From: Polyangium mundeleinium
Lineage (GTDB): Bacteria; Myxococcota_A; Polyangia; Polyangiales; Polyangiaceae
Direction: 5' to 3'
NCBI RefSeq assembly: GCF_028369105.1
Contig: NZ_JAQNDO010000001.1
Coordinates: 12,556,501 to 12,620,500, forward strand
DNA length: 64,000 bases
Under the pieces are notes generated by a model. The model was not told the origin of the DNA and searched no databases. It saw only the letters and a program-made list of their open reading frames with translations. Positions 8,198-17,600 of this stretch are shown in pieces (position 1 is the stretch's first letter; each line of letters opens with the position of its first letter). Both the position numbers and the translations under genes were made by a program.

Positions 8198-9688
8198 GTG
8201 CTACTCGCCAAAGGCCGTGGGGGCTCGTGGGTGTCCGTCTCGGCAGCGCTCGTGATGCTGCTCGGGGGATGCCCGGATGCGTTGACCCTGGGAACCGGGG
8301 ACCCGACCGGCGCCTCGGGCGGCGCGGGCCCCGGCGGAGGAGGACCGGGCGGCGGCGGCGAAGGCGGCGCTCCGACGAGCTGCATCTCGAACTCCGATTG
8401 CCCCGCGCCCACCGCGGTCTGCGACACGAAGAAGTCGACGTGCGTCGAGTGCCTGGAGATCGTGGACTGCTCGTTCCGGCCGGGCACGATCTGCTCCGAG
8501 GGCGCGTGCGTCTGTCCGGGCGAGGGGGAATCGTTCTGCGGCGCTCCCGCCCGTTGCGTCGATCGGCAGACGAGCAGCCAGGACTGCGGCAAGTGCGGCC
8601 ACGCGTGCTTCGGCGCGTGCACCGAGGGCAAGTGCGCGGACGCCTGGGAGCCGACGCCGACGCAGGACGCGCCCGCCGCGCGCTCCCATCACGTCGGCGT
8701 GTGGACCGGCGCGACGATGATCGTCTGGAGCGGCAACACCCCCAGCGGCAACACGAACACGGGCGGCATGCTCGACCTCGACACGGGCACGTGGACGCCG
8801 ACGAGCACGGCGAACGTCCCGGCGCCGCGATCGCGCGCCCGCGCCGTCTGGACCGGCACGCACATGGTCGCCTGGGGCGGCGAGAACGGCACCCCGGTCA
8901 AAACGGGCGGCGTGTTCAACCCGATCTCGAACACGTGGTCGACGATGACCACGGCCGGCGCGCCCTCGCCGCGCTCCGGCCACACGATGGTGTGGACCGG
9001 CTCGAAGGTCATCGTGTGGGGCGGGTTTGACGGGACGAACTACCTCGGCGACGGCGGCGCGTACGACGTGACCGAGGACCGCTGGGACGCGATCCCCGGG
9101 GGCGGCACGCCGCCGAGCCCGCGCTCGGATCACTCGGCCGTGTGGACCGGCTCGGACATGATCGTGTTCGGCGGCTACGGCTTCAACGGCGTCGAGGTCA
9201 CCTACCTCGGCGACGGGGCCGAGTTCGATCCGGGCACGGGCGTCTGGAGCGCGGTCAAGGACGGCCAGCCGCCGGCGCGCGCGCGTCATGCGGCCGAGTG
9301 GACGGGCACCGAGATGATCGTTTGGGGCGGCTACGATCTGCTCGGGCCGGCGTCGATCGGCGCACGGTACAAGCCGAAGATCGAGTGGAGCTTCATGACG
9401 ACGGAGGCCGCGCCCGAGCTGCGGCAGTTCCACACGGCCGTGTGGATCGCGCCGCGTCTCATCGTGTGGGGCGGCCAGAACGTCGACGGCAGCTACCTCA
9501 ACACGGGCTCACTCTACAACCCGGCGACGAACACCTGGAGCGCGAAGCCCATCCCGACGGCGCCCCTCGGCCGCGCGCATCACACGGCCATCAGCACGGG
9601 CAGCAAGATGGTCGTCTGGGGCGGCGTCACGCCCGGCGGCGGCGTCACGAACACCGGCGGCATCCTCGATCCGTCGCTCCTCCCCTGA
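8198..9688 (+). CDS. Kelch-repeat lipoprotein with a Cys-rich N-terminal module
   Basis: A 496-residue envelope protein. A signal ending ALVMLLGGC gives a lipidated Cys at about residue 24, followed by a Gly-rich linker. Next is a Cys-rich segment with about 14 cysteines (residues 60-145, e.g. CDTKKSTCVEC and DCGKCGHACFGAC). At least six Kelch-like blades each carry an R(S/A)xHxAVWTG(T/S)xMIVWGG-type core, then NTGG and YNPxTNTW strands. Such beta-propellers bind proteins or glycans; the partner is unknown. GTG 8198 is the first start in frame, with GTG 8231 as an alternative. The stop is 3 nt from the next ATG, so it is co-transcribed with the sulfate-binding protein gene. Confidence 0.82.
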   Translation: MLLAKGRGGSWVSVSAALVMLLGGCPDALTLGTGDPTGASGGAGPGGGGPGGGGEGGAPTSCISNSDCPAPTAVCDTKKSTCVECLEIVDCSFRPGTICSEGACVCPGEGESFCGAPARCVDRQTSSQDCGKCGHACFGACTEGKCADAWEPTPTQDAPAARSHHVGVWTGATMIVWSGNTPSGNTNTGGMLDLDTGTWTPTSTANVPAPRSRARAVWTGTHMVAWGGENGTPVKTGGVFNPISNTWSTMTTAGAPSPRSGHTMVWTGSKVIVWGGFDGTNYLGDGGAYDVTEDRWDAIPGGGTPPSPRSDHSAVWTGSDMIVFGGYGFNGVEVTYLGDGAEFDPGTGVWSAVKDGQPPARARHAAEWTGTEMIVWGGYDLLGPASIGARYKPKIEWSFMTTEAAPELRQFHTAVWIAPRLIVWGGQNVDGSYLNTGSLYNPATNTWSAKPIPTAPLGRAHHTAISTGSKMVVWGGVTPGGGVTNTGGILDPSLLP

Positions 9689-9691
9689 TTG

Positions 9692-10720
9692 ATGAGCTGG
9701 GCGCGCTTCGCCCTCGCGCTCGCTTTCCTCGGGCTCGCGTCGTGCGCAAACGAGCGACGCGAACCCGACGCGGACGTCACGCTCGTCCTCGCCTCGTACT
9801 CGGCGCCTCGTGACGCCTTCGAACGCGGCATCCTCCCTGCCTTTCAAGCGCAGCACGAGGCTCGCACCGGCAAGCGCATCCGCGTGCGCGCCTCGTACCT
9901 CGCGAGCGGCGCGCAGTCTCGCGCCGTCGCCTCCGGCTTCCCCGCCGACGTCGTCGTGCTCGCGCTTGCCCCCGACGTCACGCGCCTGGAGAAGGAAAAG
10001 CTCATCACGCACGACTGGCGCAGGCGGGGCCGGCGCGGCTCTTTCACCACCTCGGTCGTGGCCCTCGCGGTGCGTCAGGGCAATCCGAAGGGCGTCACGG
10101 GCTTTTCCGACCTCGCGCGCCCAAGCCTCGACGTGCTCATGCCGAACCCGAAGACGAGCGGCGGCGCGATGTGGAACGTCAGCGCGCTCTGGGTCTCGGC
10201 GCTCCGCGGCCATGCGGGCGTCGCCGCGAACAACGAGGGCGCCGCGCAGGGATATCTCCGCGACGTCCTGAAGAACGTCGCCATCATGGACAAGGGGGCG
10301 CGCGAGAGCCTCATCACGTTCGAGAAGGGCGTCGGCGACGTGGCCGTCACCTACGAGAGCGAGGTCTTCGCGGGCCGCGCCGCGGGCCGCAGCTACGACA
10401 TGGTGATCCCCGCGTCGACGATGGTCGTCGAGGTCATGGCCGCCGTCGTCGACGTGAACGCCACGAAGCACGCCCTCCTGCCCGAGGCCGAGGCCTTCGT
10501 CGACTATTTGAGCTCCAACGAGGCGCAGCACATCCTCGCGAAGTACGGCTTCCGCAGCGACGACCCCGAGGTACGCGCCGCGCACGCCGACGCGTTCCCC
10601 GAGGTCCAAGCGCCTGTGCGCATCGACGCGCTCGGCGGCTGGGACGAGGTCGTGCCCAAGCTCTTCGGCAAGGAAGGCGTCTTTCCGCGCACCTGGGAGA
10701 CCGTGTACGCGACGCCTTGA
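9692..10720 (+). CDS. sbp: Sulfate/thiosulfate ABC transporter substrate-binding lipoprotein
   Basis: A 342-residue member of the Sbp/CysP family, which captures sulfate or thiosulfate outside the inner membrane and delivers it to CysTWA. The signal ends in LGLASC, so the protein is lipid-anchored. Family signatures are clear: the N-terminal strand VTLVLASYSAPRDAF, the anion-binding loop NPKTSGGAMWNVSALW, and GVGDVAVTYESEV. It is preceded at 3 nt by a Kelch lipoprotein gene, but no permease or ATPase genes are nearby, so it either works with a transporter encoded elsewhere or has been re-purposed. It converges with the next gene with only 3 nt between stop codons. Confidence 0.88.
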   Translation: MSWARFALALAFLGLASCANERREPDADVTLVLASYSAPRDAFERGILPAFQAQHEARTGKRIRVRASYLASGAQSRAVASGFPADVVVLALAPDVTRLEKEKLITHDWRRRGRRGSFTTSVVALAVRQGNPKGVTGFSDLARPSLDVLMPNPKTSGGAMWNVSALWVSALRGHAGVAANNEGAAQGYLRDVLKNVAIMDKGARESLITFEKGVGDVAVTYESEVFAGRAAGRSYDMVIPASTMVVEVMAAVVDVNATKHALLPEAEAFVDYLSSNEAQHILAKYGFRSDDPEVRAAHADAFPEVQAPVRIDALGGWDEVVPKLFGKEGVFPRTWETVYATP

Positions 10721-10723
10721 GCG

Positions 10724-11863
10724 TTATTCGAGCGCGCCTTCTTCCACCACGGCGACGGACTTGTCCTGCTTCTTCTGCTGCGCCCACATCACGGCCTGAC
10801 GCGGCCGGATGAACCCCGCGCCTTGCTGGATCTTCGGGTACTGCGGCATGGGCGCCGCCGTCGCGAGCAGGCCCTCGCGGATCTGCGCGGGCGTGAGTTG
10901 CGGGTTCGCTTCGAGCATCTGCGCCGCCACGCTCGCGGCGATTGGCGCGGCGAACGACGTCCCGTCGACGTGCTGGTAGTCGACGCCGATGTACTTCTGC
11001 CGGTTGATCCGCGCGCTGACCGCGTCGATGAGCCCGTTCACGCTGCTGCGCTCGTCGTGGCCCGCGCGTTGCTTCTGCTCGGAGAACCCCTGCTCGACGG
11101 AGAGCTCTTCGAGCACCGAGAGGAGCTGGAAGAGCGCGACCGCTTCCCGTGCGACGAGCGTGCCGGGCAGCATCGGCGCGGGCACCCAGATCGCGGGGGC
11201 CACGAGGTCCGGCTTGTCGAGCCCCTCGCGGATCGTGCCGTAGCTCGACGGCCAGAGGGACGCGTCGCCTTCGCGCTCGCCCTTGTCGTCGAGGCCGCCG
11301 ACGGTGATCGCCTCGGGCGCGGACGCGGGCGGACGCGAGGGCCTGCCGGGCGTGTTGCCTGCGGCGGCGAAGACCGTGATCCCCGCGGCGACGACCTCGG
11401 CGACGGCGGCCTCGACCTCGGCGAGGTCGGGATCACTCGACGGCGCGGCGAGCGACACGTTGAGCACGCGGATGCCGAGGTGCGGGTAACGCAGGGGGAG
11501 ACGGATCGCGTGCGCGACGTTCTTGCCCGTGATCTTGCCCTCGCTGCTCATCGCCTTGACGAGCACGACCTCGGCTTCCGAGGCGAGCCCGCGGTACCGG
11601 CCGCCCGAAACGTAGCCGTTCCCTGCGGCGGTACAGGCGGTCATGGTGCCGTGCCACGACGCGGCGCGCGGGGTGAAGAAGTCGTCGGCGACGGCCTCGT
11701 CACGCGTCGCGTCGGCGTACGCCTTGATGCGGCGCTTCGGACGCATGAGGTCGGGGTGCGGATAGAAGCCGCTGTCGACGAGGGCGATGACGATGCCGCG
11801 GCCGGTGAAGCGGGGGTTGGCGTCGAGGCGCTCGGGGATGGAGAGGAGCTGGGGGCGGGCCAT
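10724..11863 (-). CDS. Subtilisin-like serine protease without signal peptide
   Basis: A 379-residue S8-family protein with the catalytic Asp in IALVDSGFYPHPDL, His in SWHGTMTA, oxyanion Asn in AAAGNTPG and Ser in GTSFAAPIAASVAA. No signal or propeptide is present, so it is probably cytoplasmic or released by another route. Between Asn and Ser lies a charged helical insertion (about residues 240-295, with LLSVLEELSVEQGF and ERSSVNGLIDAVSARINRQ) not usual in secreted subtilases; it may regulate or oligomerise the enzyme. All catalytic residues are present, so activity is expected. It is divergent from the terpene synthase gene. Confidence 0.88.
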   Translation of the reverse strand: MARPQLLSIPERLDANPRFTGRGIVIALVDSGFYPHPDLMRPKRRIKAYADATRDEAVADDFFTPRAASWHGTMTACTAAGNGYVSGGRYRGLASEAEVVLVKAMSSEGKITGKNVAHAIRLPLRYPHLGIRVLNVSLAAPSSDPDLAEVEAAVAEVVAAGITVFAAAGNTPGRPSRPPASAPEAITVGGLDDKGEREGDASLWPSSYGTIREGLDKPDLVAPAIWVPAPMLPGTLVAREAVALFQLLSVLEELSVEQGFSEQKQRAGHDERSSVNGLIDAVSARINRQKYIGVDYQHVDGTSFAAPIAASVAAQMLEANPQLTPAQIREGLLATAAPMPQYPKIQQGAGFIRPRQAVMWAQQKKQDKSVAVVEEGALE

Positions 11864-12144
11864 CGGGGGCGTGGTTGTGACACCGAACGAGGGGGGAGGG
11901 CAATGGATGGCGTGGGATCACGGACGTCTCGCGCGTGGTGTGCCCGCCGTCGAGGTGCGGCCACGAACCGAAACGCGCGAAGCGCAGGCCTCCACGACGT
12001 GGTTGCAATGGTGCCAATGGAGAGCCCGCCATTTCAGTTAAATGAAGCTTTCCCTTTGAAATTCTGGCTCGTCCAATTTTTGCTTGCGTACGAGCCCCAA
12101 GATACGCGCGGCGCCGTGCTGAGCTTCCGTACCGCGTCACACCC

Positions 12145-12173
12145 TTGACTTCGAGGTTTTTCTCGGGTCTACT
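12145..12173 (+). promoter_or_regulatory. Candidate sigma-70-type promoter of the terpene synthase gene
   Basis: TTGACT at 12145-12150 (5 of 6 with the -35 consensus) is followed by a 17-nt spacer and TCTACT at 12168-12173 (4 of 6 with the -10 consensus). Transcription would start near 12180, giving a leader of about 40 nt before ATG 12220. A longer reading from 12145 would put coding sequence inside this promoter, which also argues for the internal start. Confidence 0.45.
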
Positions 12174-12208
12174 CGATGCTGGAATCATTGGCATAACGCC
12201 CACGCGCC

Positions 12209-12214
12209 AGGAGG
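12209..12214 (+). promoter_or_regulatory. Strong Shine-Dalgarno deciding the terpene synthase start
   Basis: A perfect AGGAGG ends 5 nt before ATG 12220. Few genes in the window have so good a site, and it fixes the start at 12220 rather than the open frame beginning at 12145. Confidence 0.75.
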
Positions 12215-12219
12215 GCCTC

Positions 12220-13200
12220 ATGACTCTCATGAGTTCTGCCTTATATTGTCCGCTACCTTCGGCGCTCAATCCCAACGGTGCCGAGGCGCAGGCCGCGAGC
12301 CTCGGATGGGCGCGGCACCACGAGCTTCTTCCAACGGAAGCCCTCTACACGCGGCTCGCAAAAATTCAGCTCGGAACGCTCGGCGCGCGATTCTTCCCTG
12401 ACGCGAGCGCCGATGCCCTACGAATCGCGACGGATTGGCTCGTGCTGTTTTTCCTGACGGACGACCTGAGCGAGCGGCCGGAGGTGCACCCGATCGATAC
12501 CGCGCTATTGCTGGGTCGGCAGGTGAACGTCCTGCGTGGAACCGAAACGCCGCAAAGCGATATCCCGATGGGGAGCGCGTTCGAGGATCTTCGGCTCCGG
12601 ATGACGCGCATGTTCTCGGAGGCCTGGTTCGCACGTTTCGTCGACAAGGTGGCGGATCTGTTCGCCGGTTTTGCGTGGGAGGCGATCAATCGAAAAAACC
12701 GGTTCGTCCCGCACACGGAGCTTTATTTGGAGGCGCGAAAGACCACGATTGGCCTTTCTCCGCTGATCGAGCTCGCCGACGCGGACCGTGCGCGGCCCGC
12801 GGGGTCGGCGGCCCGAATGCGGCCGGACGTCGCGCGGCTCGAAGGCCAGGCTTGCTCGCTCGTGGGAATGGCGAACGACCTGTTCACGTATGCGCGGGAG
12901 CTCGACGAGGGCGATTACCACAACCTCGTCCTCGTGCTCATGCGGGAGAAAGAAATCGGCGCCGCGCAAGCCGAGGAGCTGGTGGTCGGCATGCACAACG
13001 AGCGCATGCGCCAATGGTTCCAGCTCGCGGAGCGTCTACGCCACGACGAGCCGGACGAGGGCACGCGCCGCTTCGTCACCGCGCTCGGGCATCTGCTGCG
13101 TGGCCATCTCGATTGGGCCTACGAAAACGGGCGGTATCAAGTATCTCCCACCTTGCCGCCCAAGGTCGCCGTCTCGCGAGACGAAGGATCGTCGGGCTAG
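12220..13200 (+). CDS. Class I terpene synthase (sesquiterpene cyclase type)
   Basis: A 326-residue bacterial terpene cyclase, which ionises a prenyl diphosphate (probably farnesyl diphosphate) and folds it to a cyclic hydrocarbon or alcohol. The metal-binding acidic motif is DDLSE (residues 81-85, DDxxE form). The NSE triad is NDLFTYARE (Asn219, Thr223, Glu227; Thr in place of Ser is common). A pyrophosphate-sensor Arg lies in YLEARKTTIG, and the C-terminal RY pair is at 305-306. Length is typical, and the N-terminal PxxxNPNGAEAQAASLGWARHH region fits microbial sesquiterpene synthases. The stop overlaps that of the next, opposite-strand gene by 4 nt (CTAG). The product cannot be predicted. 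No P450 or prenyltransferase is adjacent. Confidence 0.92.
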   Translation: MTLMSSALYCPLPSALNPNGAEAQAASLGWARHHELLPTEALYTRLAKIQLGTLGARFFPDASADALRIATDWLVLFFLTDDLSERPEVHPIDTALLLGRQVNVLRGTETPQSDIPMGSAFEDLRLRMTRMFSEAWFARFVDKVADLFAGFAWEAINRKNRFVPHTELYLEARKTTIGLSPLIELADADRARPAGSAARMRPDVARLEGQACSLVGMANDLFTYARELDEGDYHNLVLVLMREKEIGAAQAEELVVGMHNERMRQWFQLAERLRHDEPDEGTRRFVTALGHLLRGHLDWAYENGRYQVSPTLPPKVAVSRDEGSSG

Positions 13201-13646
13201 CTGCTCGCCATCTGCGCGAGGATCGCCGGGGTTTGCATCGCGGTCGTGAGGGCGGAGCCCATCATGTCGCGCAAGAACGACGCAAAATAATCGGCAACCC
13301 AGTCGGAAATGTCGCTCGGCGAGGCGGAGGGGAATCCGTGCATCACATCCATCGAGATGATCAGGCTGACGCTCGCGGCGCCGTAAAGAAGCTTGGGCAG
13401 CGCCTCTCCGTTCGTGACGAGGCCGGGGATGACCGTCTCGAGGTAGAACGTTCGCTTCTCGTTGCTCTTCTCGACCAGGGCCTCGGACATGATCGCGACG
13501 TACCCAGCGATGATCTGCCGCAGATCCTGCCGCTGGTAATCCTTCGCCTGGGTGAGCTCGACGGCACGGACGAGCGCGTCCGTGTACTTCTCGACGTTCG
13601 CTTGGATGAACCGAGCGAGCTGCAGGCGATCGCCTTCGGTGAGCAT
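13197..13646 (-). CDS. Small helical protein of unknown function (paralogue A)
   Basis: A 149-residue soluble, predicted all-alpha protein that I do not recognise. It begins MLTEGDRLQLARFIQANVEK and contains DLRQIIAGYVAIMSEALVEKS and YLETVIPGLVTNGEAL. The same pattern (DxxQIxxGxxAxxxEALVxxS then YxxTVxPxxxxxG) recurs in the frameshifted gene at 14150-14566, so the two are diverged paralogues. The layout of a short helical domain without catalytic motifs resembles sensor or partner-switch domains, but this is only an impression. It is convergent with the terpene synthase gene, stop codons overlapping in CTAG. The start at ATG 13646 gives a natural helical N-terminus. Confidence 0.7.
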   Translation of the reverse strand: MLTEGDRLQLARFIQANVEKYTDALVRAVELTQAKDYQRQDLRQIIAGYVAIMSEALVEKSNEKRTFYLETVIPGLVTNGEALPKLLYGAASVSLIISMDVMHGFPSASPSDISDWVADYFASFLRDMMGSALTTAMQTPAILAQMASS

Positions 13647-14149
13647 GGTGGCATGCTACCACAACGTCCGCGCAGGGTAATACGGCGTTCGCCGGCGGCA
13701 GCGGGGCATCTGGAACAGCCAACGCGATCCATCTCACATGAGACACAAATGTGCGGGATGGTGCGATCGGTCGCGGTCACGTCTGCTCTCTCGCGTTCTT
13801 CGCGACGGCGAGAGCGTTGCACGAGAAAAGCGTTTGTCAGAGGAATTGGCCGCGTCAGGCCCGCGGCGCATGCCTCGCGCCCCGCGCCTCGCAATCCATC
13901 AGCAACCGCGCCTTGCGATCCACCCCACGACTTGATGTGCGCGTCAAGCGGAAACTTTGCCCACGCACCTCCTAATGCAAACCGCGACGTCGGTGAGACG
14001 ACGTACCGTCCACCTGCGCTGCAATACAGCTCCGCGTCTGCAGGGTCGAGCGGCGACGGGGATCTGTTCCGTCACGGCACGCGCGGACGCACAGGCGCCG
14101 CCCCTGCTGCCTCTTGTGGACAGACAAGTGCCATGGTACCAGGGCTTCA
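13647..14149. other. Non-coding gap between the two divergent paralogues
   Basis: About 500 nt with no convincing gene on either strand. It probably holds the promoters of both small helical proteins. A short inverted repeat, TCTCA-CA-TGAGA (13732-13743), lies about 90 nt upstream of paralogue A and could be an operator, but 5-bp arms are easily found by chance. I see nothing else. Confidence 0.4.
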
Positions 14150-14566
14150 TGGAAGCGTGGGCCCGTGAGTTCCTCGACGTGTGGCAGGCAAACCGTGATC
14201 GCATCGCGGACACGATGCCGAGCGATCGCCGACAACCCGCACCTTCCGGTGAAGTACACCCGGGAGGATGTCATGCAGATCTTTGACGGCGTCCGCGCGA
14301 TGGCCGAGGAGGCGCTCGTCGGCCAGAGCACCGAGCTGCGCGAGATGTACATGGACACCGTGCTCCCCTCGATGTTCGCCGGAGGCCAGCCGATCGGCGC
14401 GCTCGCAGGTCAGGTCGTCATCAATGCAATGCTGCTGCAATCGGTCCTCATCCCGGCCATGAGCGCAGAAAACGCTGAAAAGGCCGCCACGTTCTTCCGG
14501 AACTTCTACTGCAAGATCTGCATGGATTCCGTGAGGCTTGGCATCGAGCAGGGCGGGAAGCCCTGA
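14150..14566 (+). pseudogene. Frameshifted paralogue of the small helical protein (paralogue B)
   Basis: Two overlapping frames together match the 149-residue protein at 13197-13646. The first, from ATG 14150 (MEAWAREFLDVWQANRDRIADTM), matches its N-terminal helix. The second, from about 14222 to the stop at 14566, carries YTREDVMQIFDGVRAMAEEALVGQS and YMDTVLPSMFAGGQP. Removing one base near 14217-14222 would join them through DTM-P-AIADN. So either one base was gained (a recent pseudogene), the assembly has an error, or the short frame alone is used from GTG 14249 (105 residues). The C-terminal half is intact and well conserved in pattern. It lies 130 nt upstream of the PKS gene on the same strand. 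Confidence 0.55.
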
Positions 14567-14596
14567 GGCACGTCGCTCAGGTCGAGCGCGCATCAC

Positions 14597-14647
14597 GCGG
14601 CCTCCGTGCAGGCCGCATCCGAGGGTCGATGAAGCATTCGTCGACCC
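14597..14647 (+). promoter_or_regulatory. Two perfect hairpins before the terminal PKS gene
   Basis: GCGGCCT-(6 nt)-AGGCCGC at 14597-14616 and GGGTCGA-(11 nt)-TCGACCC at 14623-14647 lie in the 130-nt gap between paralogue B and the PKS start at 14697. Neither is followed by a T-run, so simple intrinsic termination is unlikely. Operator or leader structures are alternatives. Confidence 0.4.
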
Positions 14648-14696
14648 GCGTTGAGCCCCTCCATCTTCCCAAAGCGCTGCGCGTCGTCGTGACGTC

Positions 14697-17600
14697 GTGA
14701 CCACCCGGCAGCCCACAGGTGGTTCCACGCTCGAGCGGGCCCTCCTAGCGCTCGAGAAGATGGAGGCGAAGCTCCTCGCGGCGGAGCGCGCCAAGACCGA
14801 GCCGCTCGCGATCGTCGGGATCGGTTGCCGTCTCCCCGGGGGCATCCAGGGGACCTCGACGCTGTGGCAAATGCTGCGCGCCGGCGTCGACGCCGTGACC
14901 GAGGTCCCGCCGGACCGCTGGGATCCCTCGACGGTCTCCCCACAATCGCCCGCCCAATGGGCCGGCCTCCTCGACAACGTAGACCATTTCGACGCCGCAT
15001 TCTTCGGCATTGGCCGTAGCGAGGCCGCGGACATGGATCCGCAGCACCGCCTCTTGCTCGAAGTGACCTGGGAGGCCCTCGAAGACGCCGGGATCCCTCC
15101 GGAGCGTCTCCTCGGCACCAAGACGGGCGTGTTCGTCGGAATGACCACGCACGATTACGCAGATCTCGTCACCTCGAAATGGTCCGAGCCGCGCGCGCAC
15201 ATCCCCACAGGGATCGGCGGGTCCTTCGCGGCAGGCCGCATTGCGCACATGCTCGGGCTCCGGGGCCCCACCACCGTCATCGACGCAGCCTGCACATCCG
15301 CGCTCGTCGGCCTGCACATGGCCTGCCAGAGCCTGCGTCGCGGGGAATGCGACATGGCCCTCGTCGGCGGCGTGAACCTGCTGCTCTCCGCGAATACGTC
15401 GAACCTGCTCGCGGCGCTCCAGATCCTCTCTCCGGACGGGCGTTGTCGCACGTTCGACGCGCGTGCGAATGGATATGTTCGCGCCGAGGGTGTGGGGGTC
15501 GTCGTACTCGAGCGCCTCGCCGACGCGCAGCGCCACGCGCGCCGGATCTGGTCCCTCGTCCGCGGCACCGCGATGAACCAGAATGGCCGCGCGACGAGCC
15601 TGACGGCGCCGAACGTGCAAATGCAGGCGGCCGTCATCCGCGCCGCGCTCGACGATGCCCGGGTCGGGCCGGAGCGGGTCGGATACGTCGAGGTCCATAG
15701 CAATGGCTCCCCGCTCGGAGACCCCGTCGAGCTCGATGCGCTTCGCGAAGCGCTGGGGAAGCCGCGCTCCGACGGCTCGAAATGCGTACTCGGCTCGATC
15801 AAGACCCGCATCGGGCACGCCGAGGCTGCGTCCGGGATGGCCTCGCTCATCAAGGCCGTGCTCGTGCTGAACCACGAGACGATCCCGATGAACCTCCACT
15901 TCGAGCGCTTGAATCCGAATGCGTCGCTCGAAGACACGCCGTTCGTCCTGCCGACGTCGGAGCTCCGATGGAAGCGCGGCGCGACGCCCCGAATCGCGGG
16001 TGTCAGCTCGACAGGGCTCAGCGGAGCCAACGCTCACGCCGTGCTCGAGGAGCCCCCCCCGGCACGACGCGCCGAAGACCGGCCGGAGCGGCCGCTGCAC
16101 CTCTTCGTCCTCTCCGCGAAGACGCCGGAAGCGCTGCGGGAACGGGCGCGGCAGATGCTTCACCACGTCGGAGCCCATCCCGACCAGGCGCTCGGCGACG
16201 TATGCCACACGCTCGGCGCCGGGCGGTCACATTTCGAGCACCGCTTCGCGGCCGTCGTCGGCACGGTCGCCGAACTCTCGGGGCAGCTCGCGGATTTCGT
16301 TGAAGGCGCCCCGAGCGCCTACCTGCATGGGCGCGTGGAGGGGTACTCCGCGCGCAAACGCGTGGGGTTCGTCTTAACCGGGCTCGCGGCGCACGCGGCC
16401 TCCGCGCTCGGCGCGCGGGACGGGACGCCACCGACGCTGAGGGCCGCGCTGGAGCGCGCAGACGACGCCGTGCACGCGCAGCTCGGGCGCCGGGTGCTCG
16501 GCCTCCTGCACGACGACGCCGCGCGAGGGCCCGCCTCCGTGGTGGACGCGGAGCTCGCGCTGTTCGTCCTGCAATATGCGCTCGTCGAGCTGTGGAACGC
16601 GTGGGGAATCGAGCCCTCGGTGATCCTCGGCGAGGGCTCCGGCGAATGCGTCGCGGCGTGGGCCGCGGGCGTGCTCGACCTCGACGACGCGGTCTGCCTC
16701 GCCGTCGCGCGAGCGCGCCTCCTTGAGAGCGAATGCAGCGACGTCGAGGCGATGGCGCGAGCGCTCGCGAAGATCAAGCTGGCCGCTCCGAAGCGGACTT
16801 TTGCGCTGAGCCTCGGTGGTGCGTTCACGACAAGCTCGCTCGGGACGGCGACGTACTGGGAGCAGCAGATCCGCGTAGCAGTCCGCGTCGGCCCGTCCGT
16901 AGAAACGCTCGCGTCGCAGGGAACCACCGCTTTCGTCGAGATCGGCCCGGCGCCTGTGCTCGCGGCGCGCCCTGCCGCGGAGAATTCGTCGCCGCTGATC
17001 CTCCCCTCGCTGTGGGCCTCGCGTCCCCCCATTCGCGTGCTCCTCGAAACGCTCGCCGCCCTTTATGTCGACGGTTTGGACGTCCGCTTCGACAGCGTCG
17101 ACGCGCCGCACCCGTACCGTCGGATCGCGCTGCCCACCTATCCATTTCAGCGACAACGTTACTGGTTTGGCAAGACAGCGCCGATCGCAGCGCAGCAGGC
17201 GCCAACAGAGGGCCATCCGCTCCTCGGCCGTGCGCTCGAACCACGCGCGGACCGGCCCGAGACCCGCACATGGCAGGTCGTCCTCGACGAACCAAGCCGG
17301 CGAAGCATTGGCTTGCAGCGCGTCGCCGGGACGACGAGGCTCGCCGCCGGCGGGCTCGTCGAGATCGGATGCGCGGTGGCCCGCGAATTGTTCGGGGACG
17401 CCGCGTGGGAGGTCGAGCTCTCGCTCGCCGACCCGCCCGTGCTCCACGACCACGAGCCGGGAATGCTCCAGGTCATCGCCACGCCCGAGGGCCCGGGCAA
17501 GGCTGCCATGAGCGTTTTCTCCCGGGAACGCGCGGGGAGCCCCTGGAGGCGCATCGCCAATGGTCACATCGCGCCCGCGCCCGAGCTCGACGACGAAAGC

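Larger units (their letters stand above)
11864..12219. other. Divergent intergenic region between subtilase and terpene synthase
   Basis: About 356 nt without a credible gene. Composition falls towards A/T between about 12030 and 12090 (e.g. TTTCAGTTAAATGAAGC), unlike the surrounding coding DNA, as expected of a control region. Frames that cross it lack the composition and homology of real genes. A sigma-70-like promoter for the terpene synthase is in its right part. Confidence 0.5.

Noticed and set aside
12145-12219. Upstream extension of the terpene synthase to the codon at 12145
   Set aside because: It would use TTG within a good -35 box, whereas AGGAGG sits 5 nt before ATG 12220.
13732-13743. 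TCTCA-CA-TGAGA as a specific operator
   Set aside because: Five-base arms and a single copy; mentioned only as part of the intergenic description.
14697-16060. KS of the terminal module as a decarboxylating KSQ or a non-elongating KS0
   Set aside because: Catalytic Cys and both His are present; only the GTGT after the first His is altered to SNGS, which does not by itself abolish condensation.
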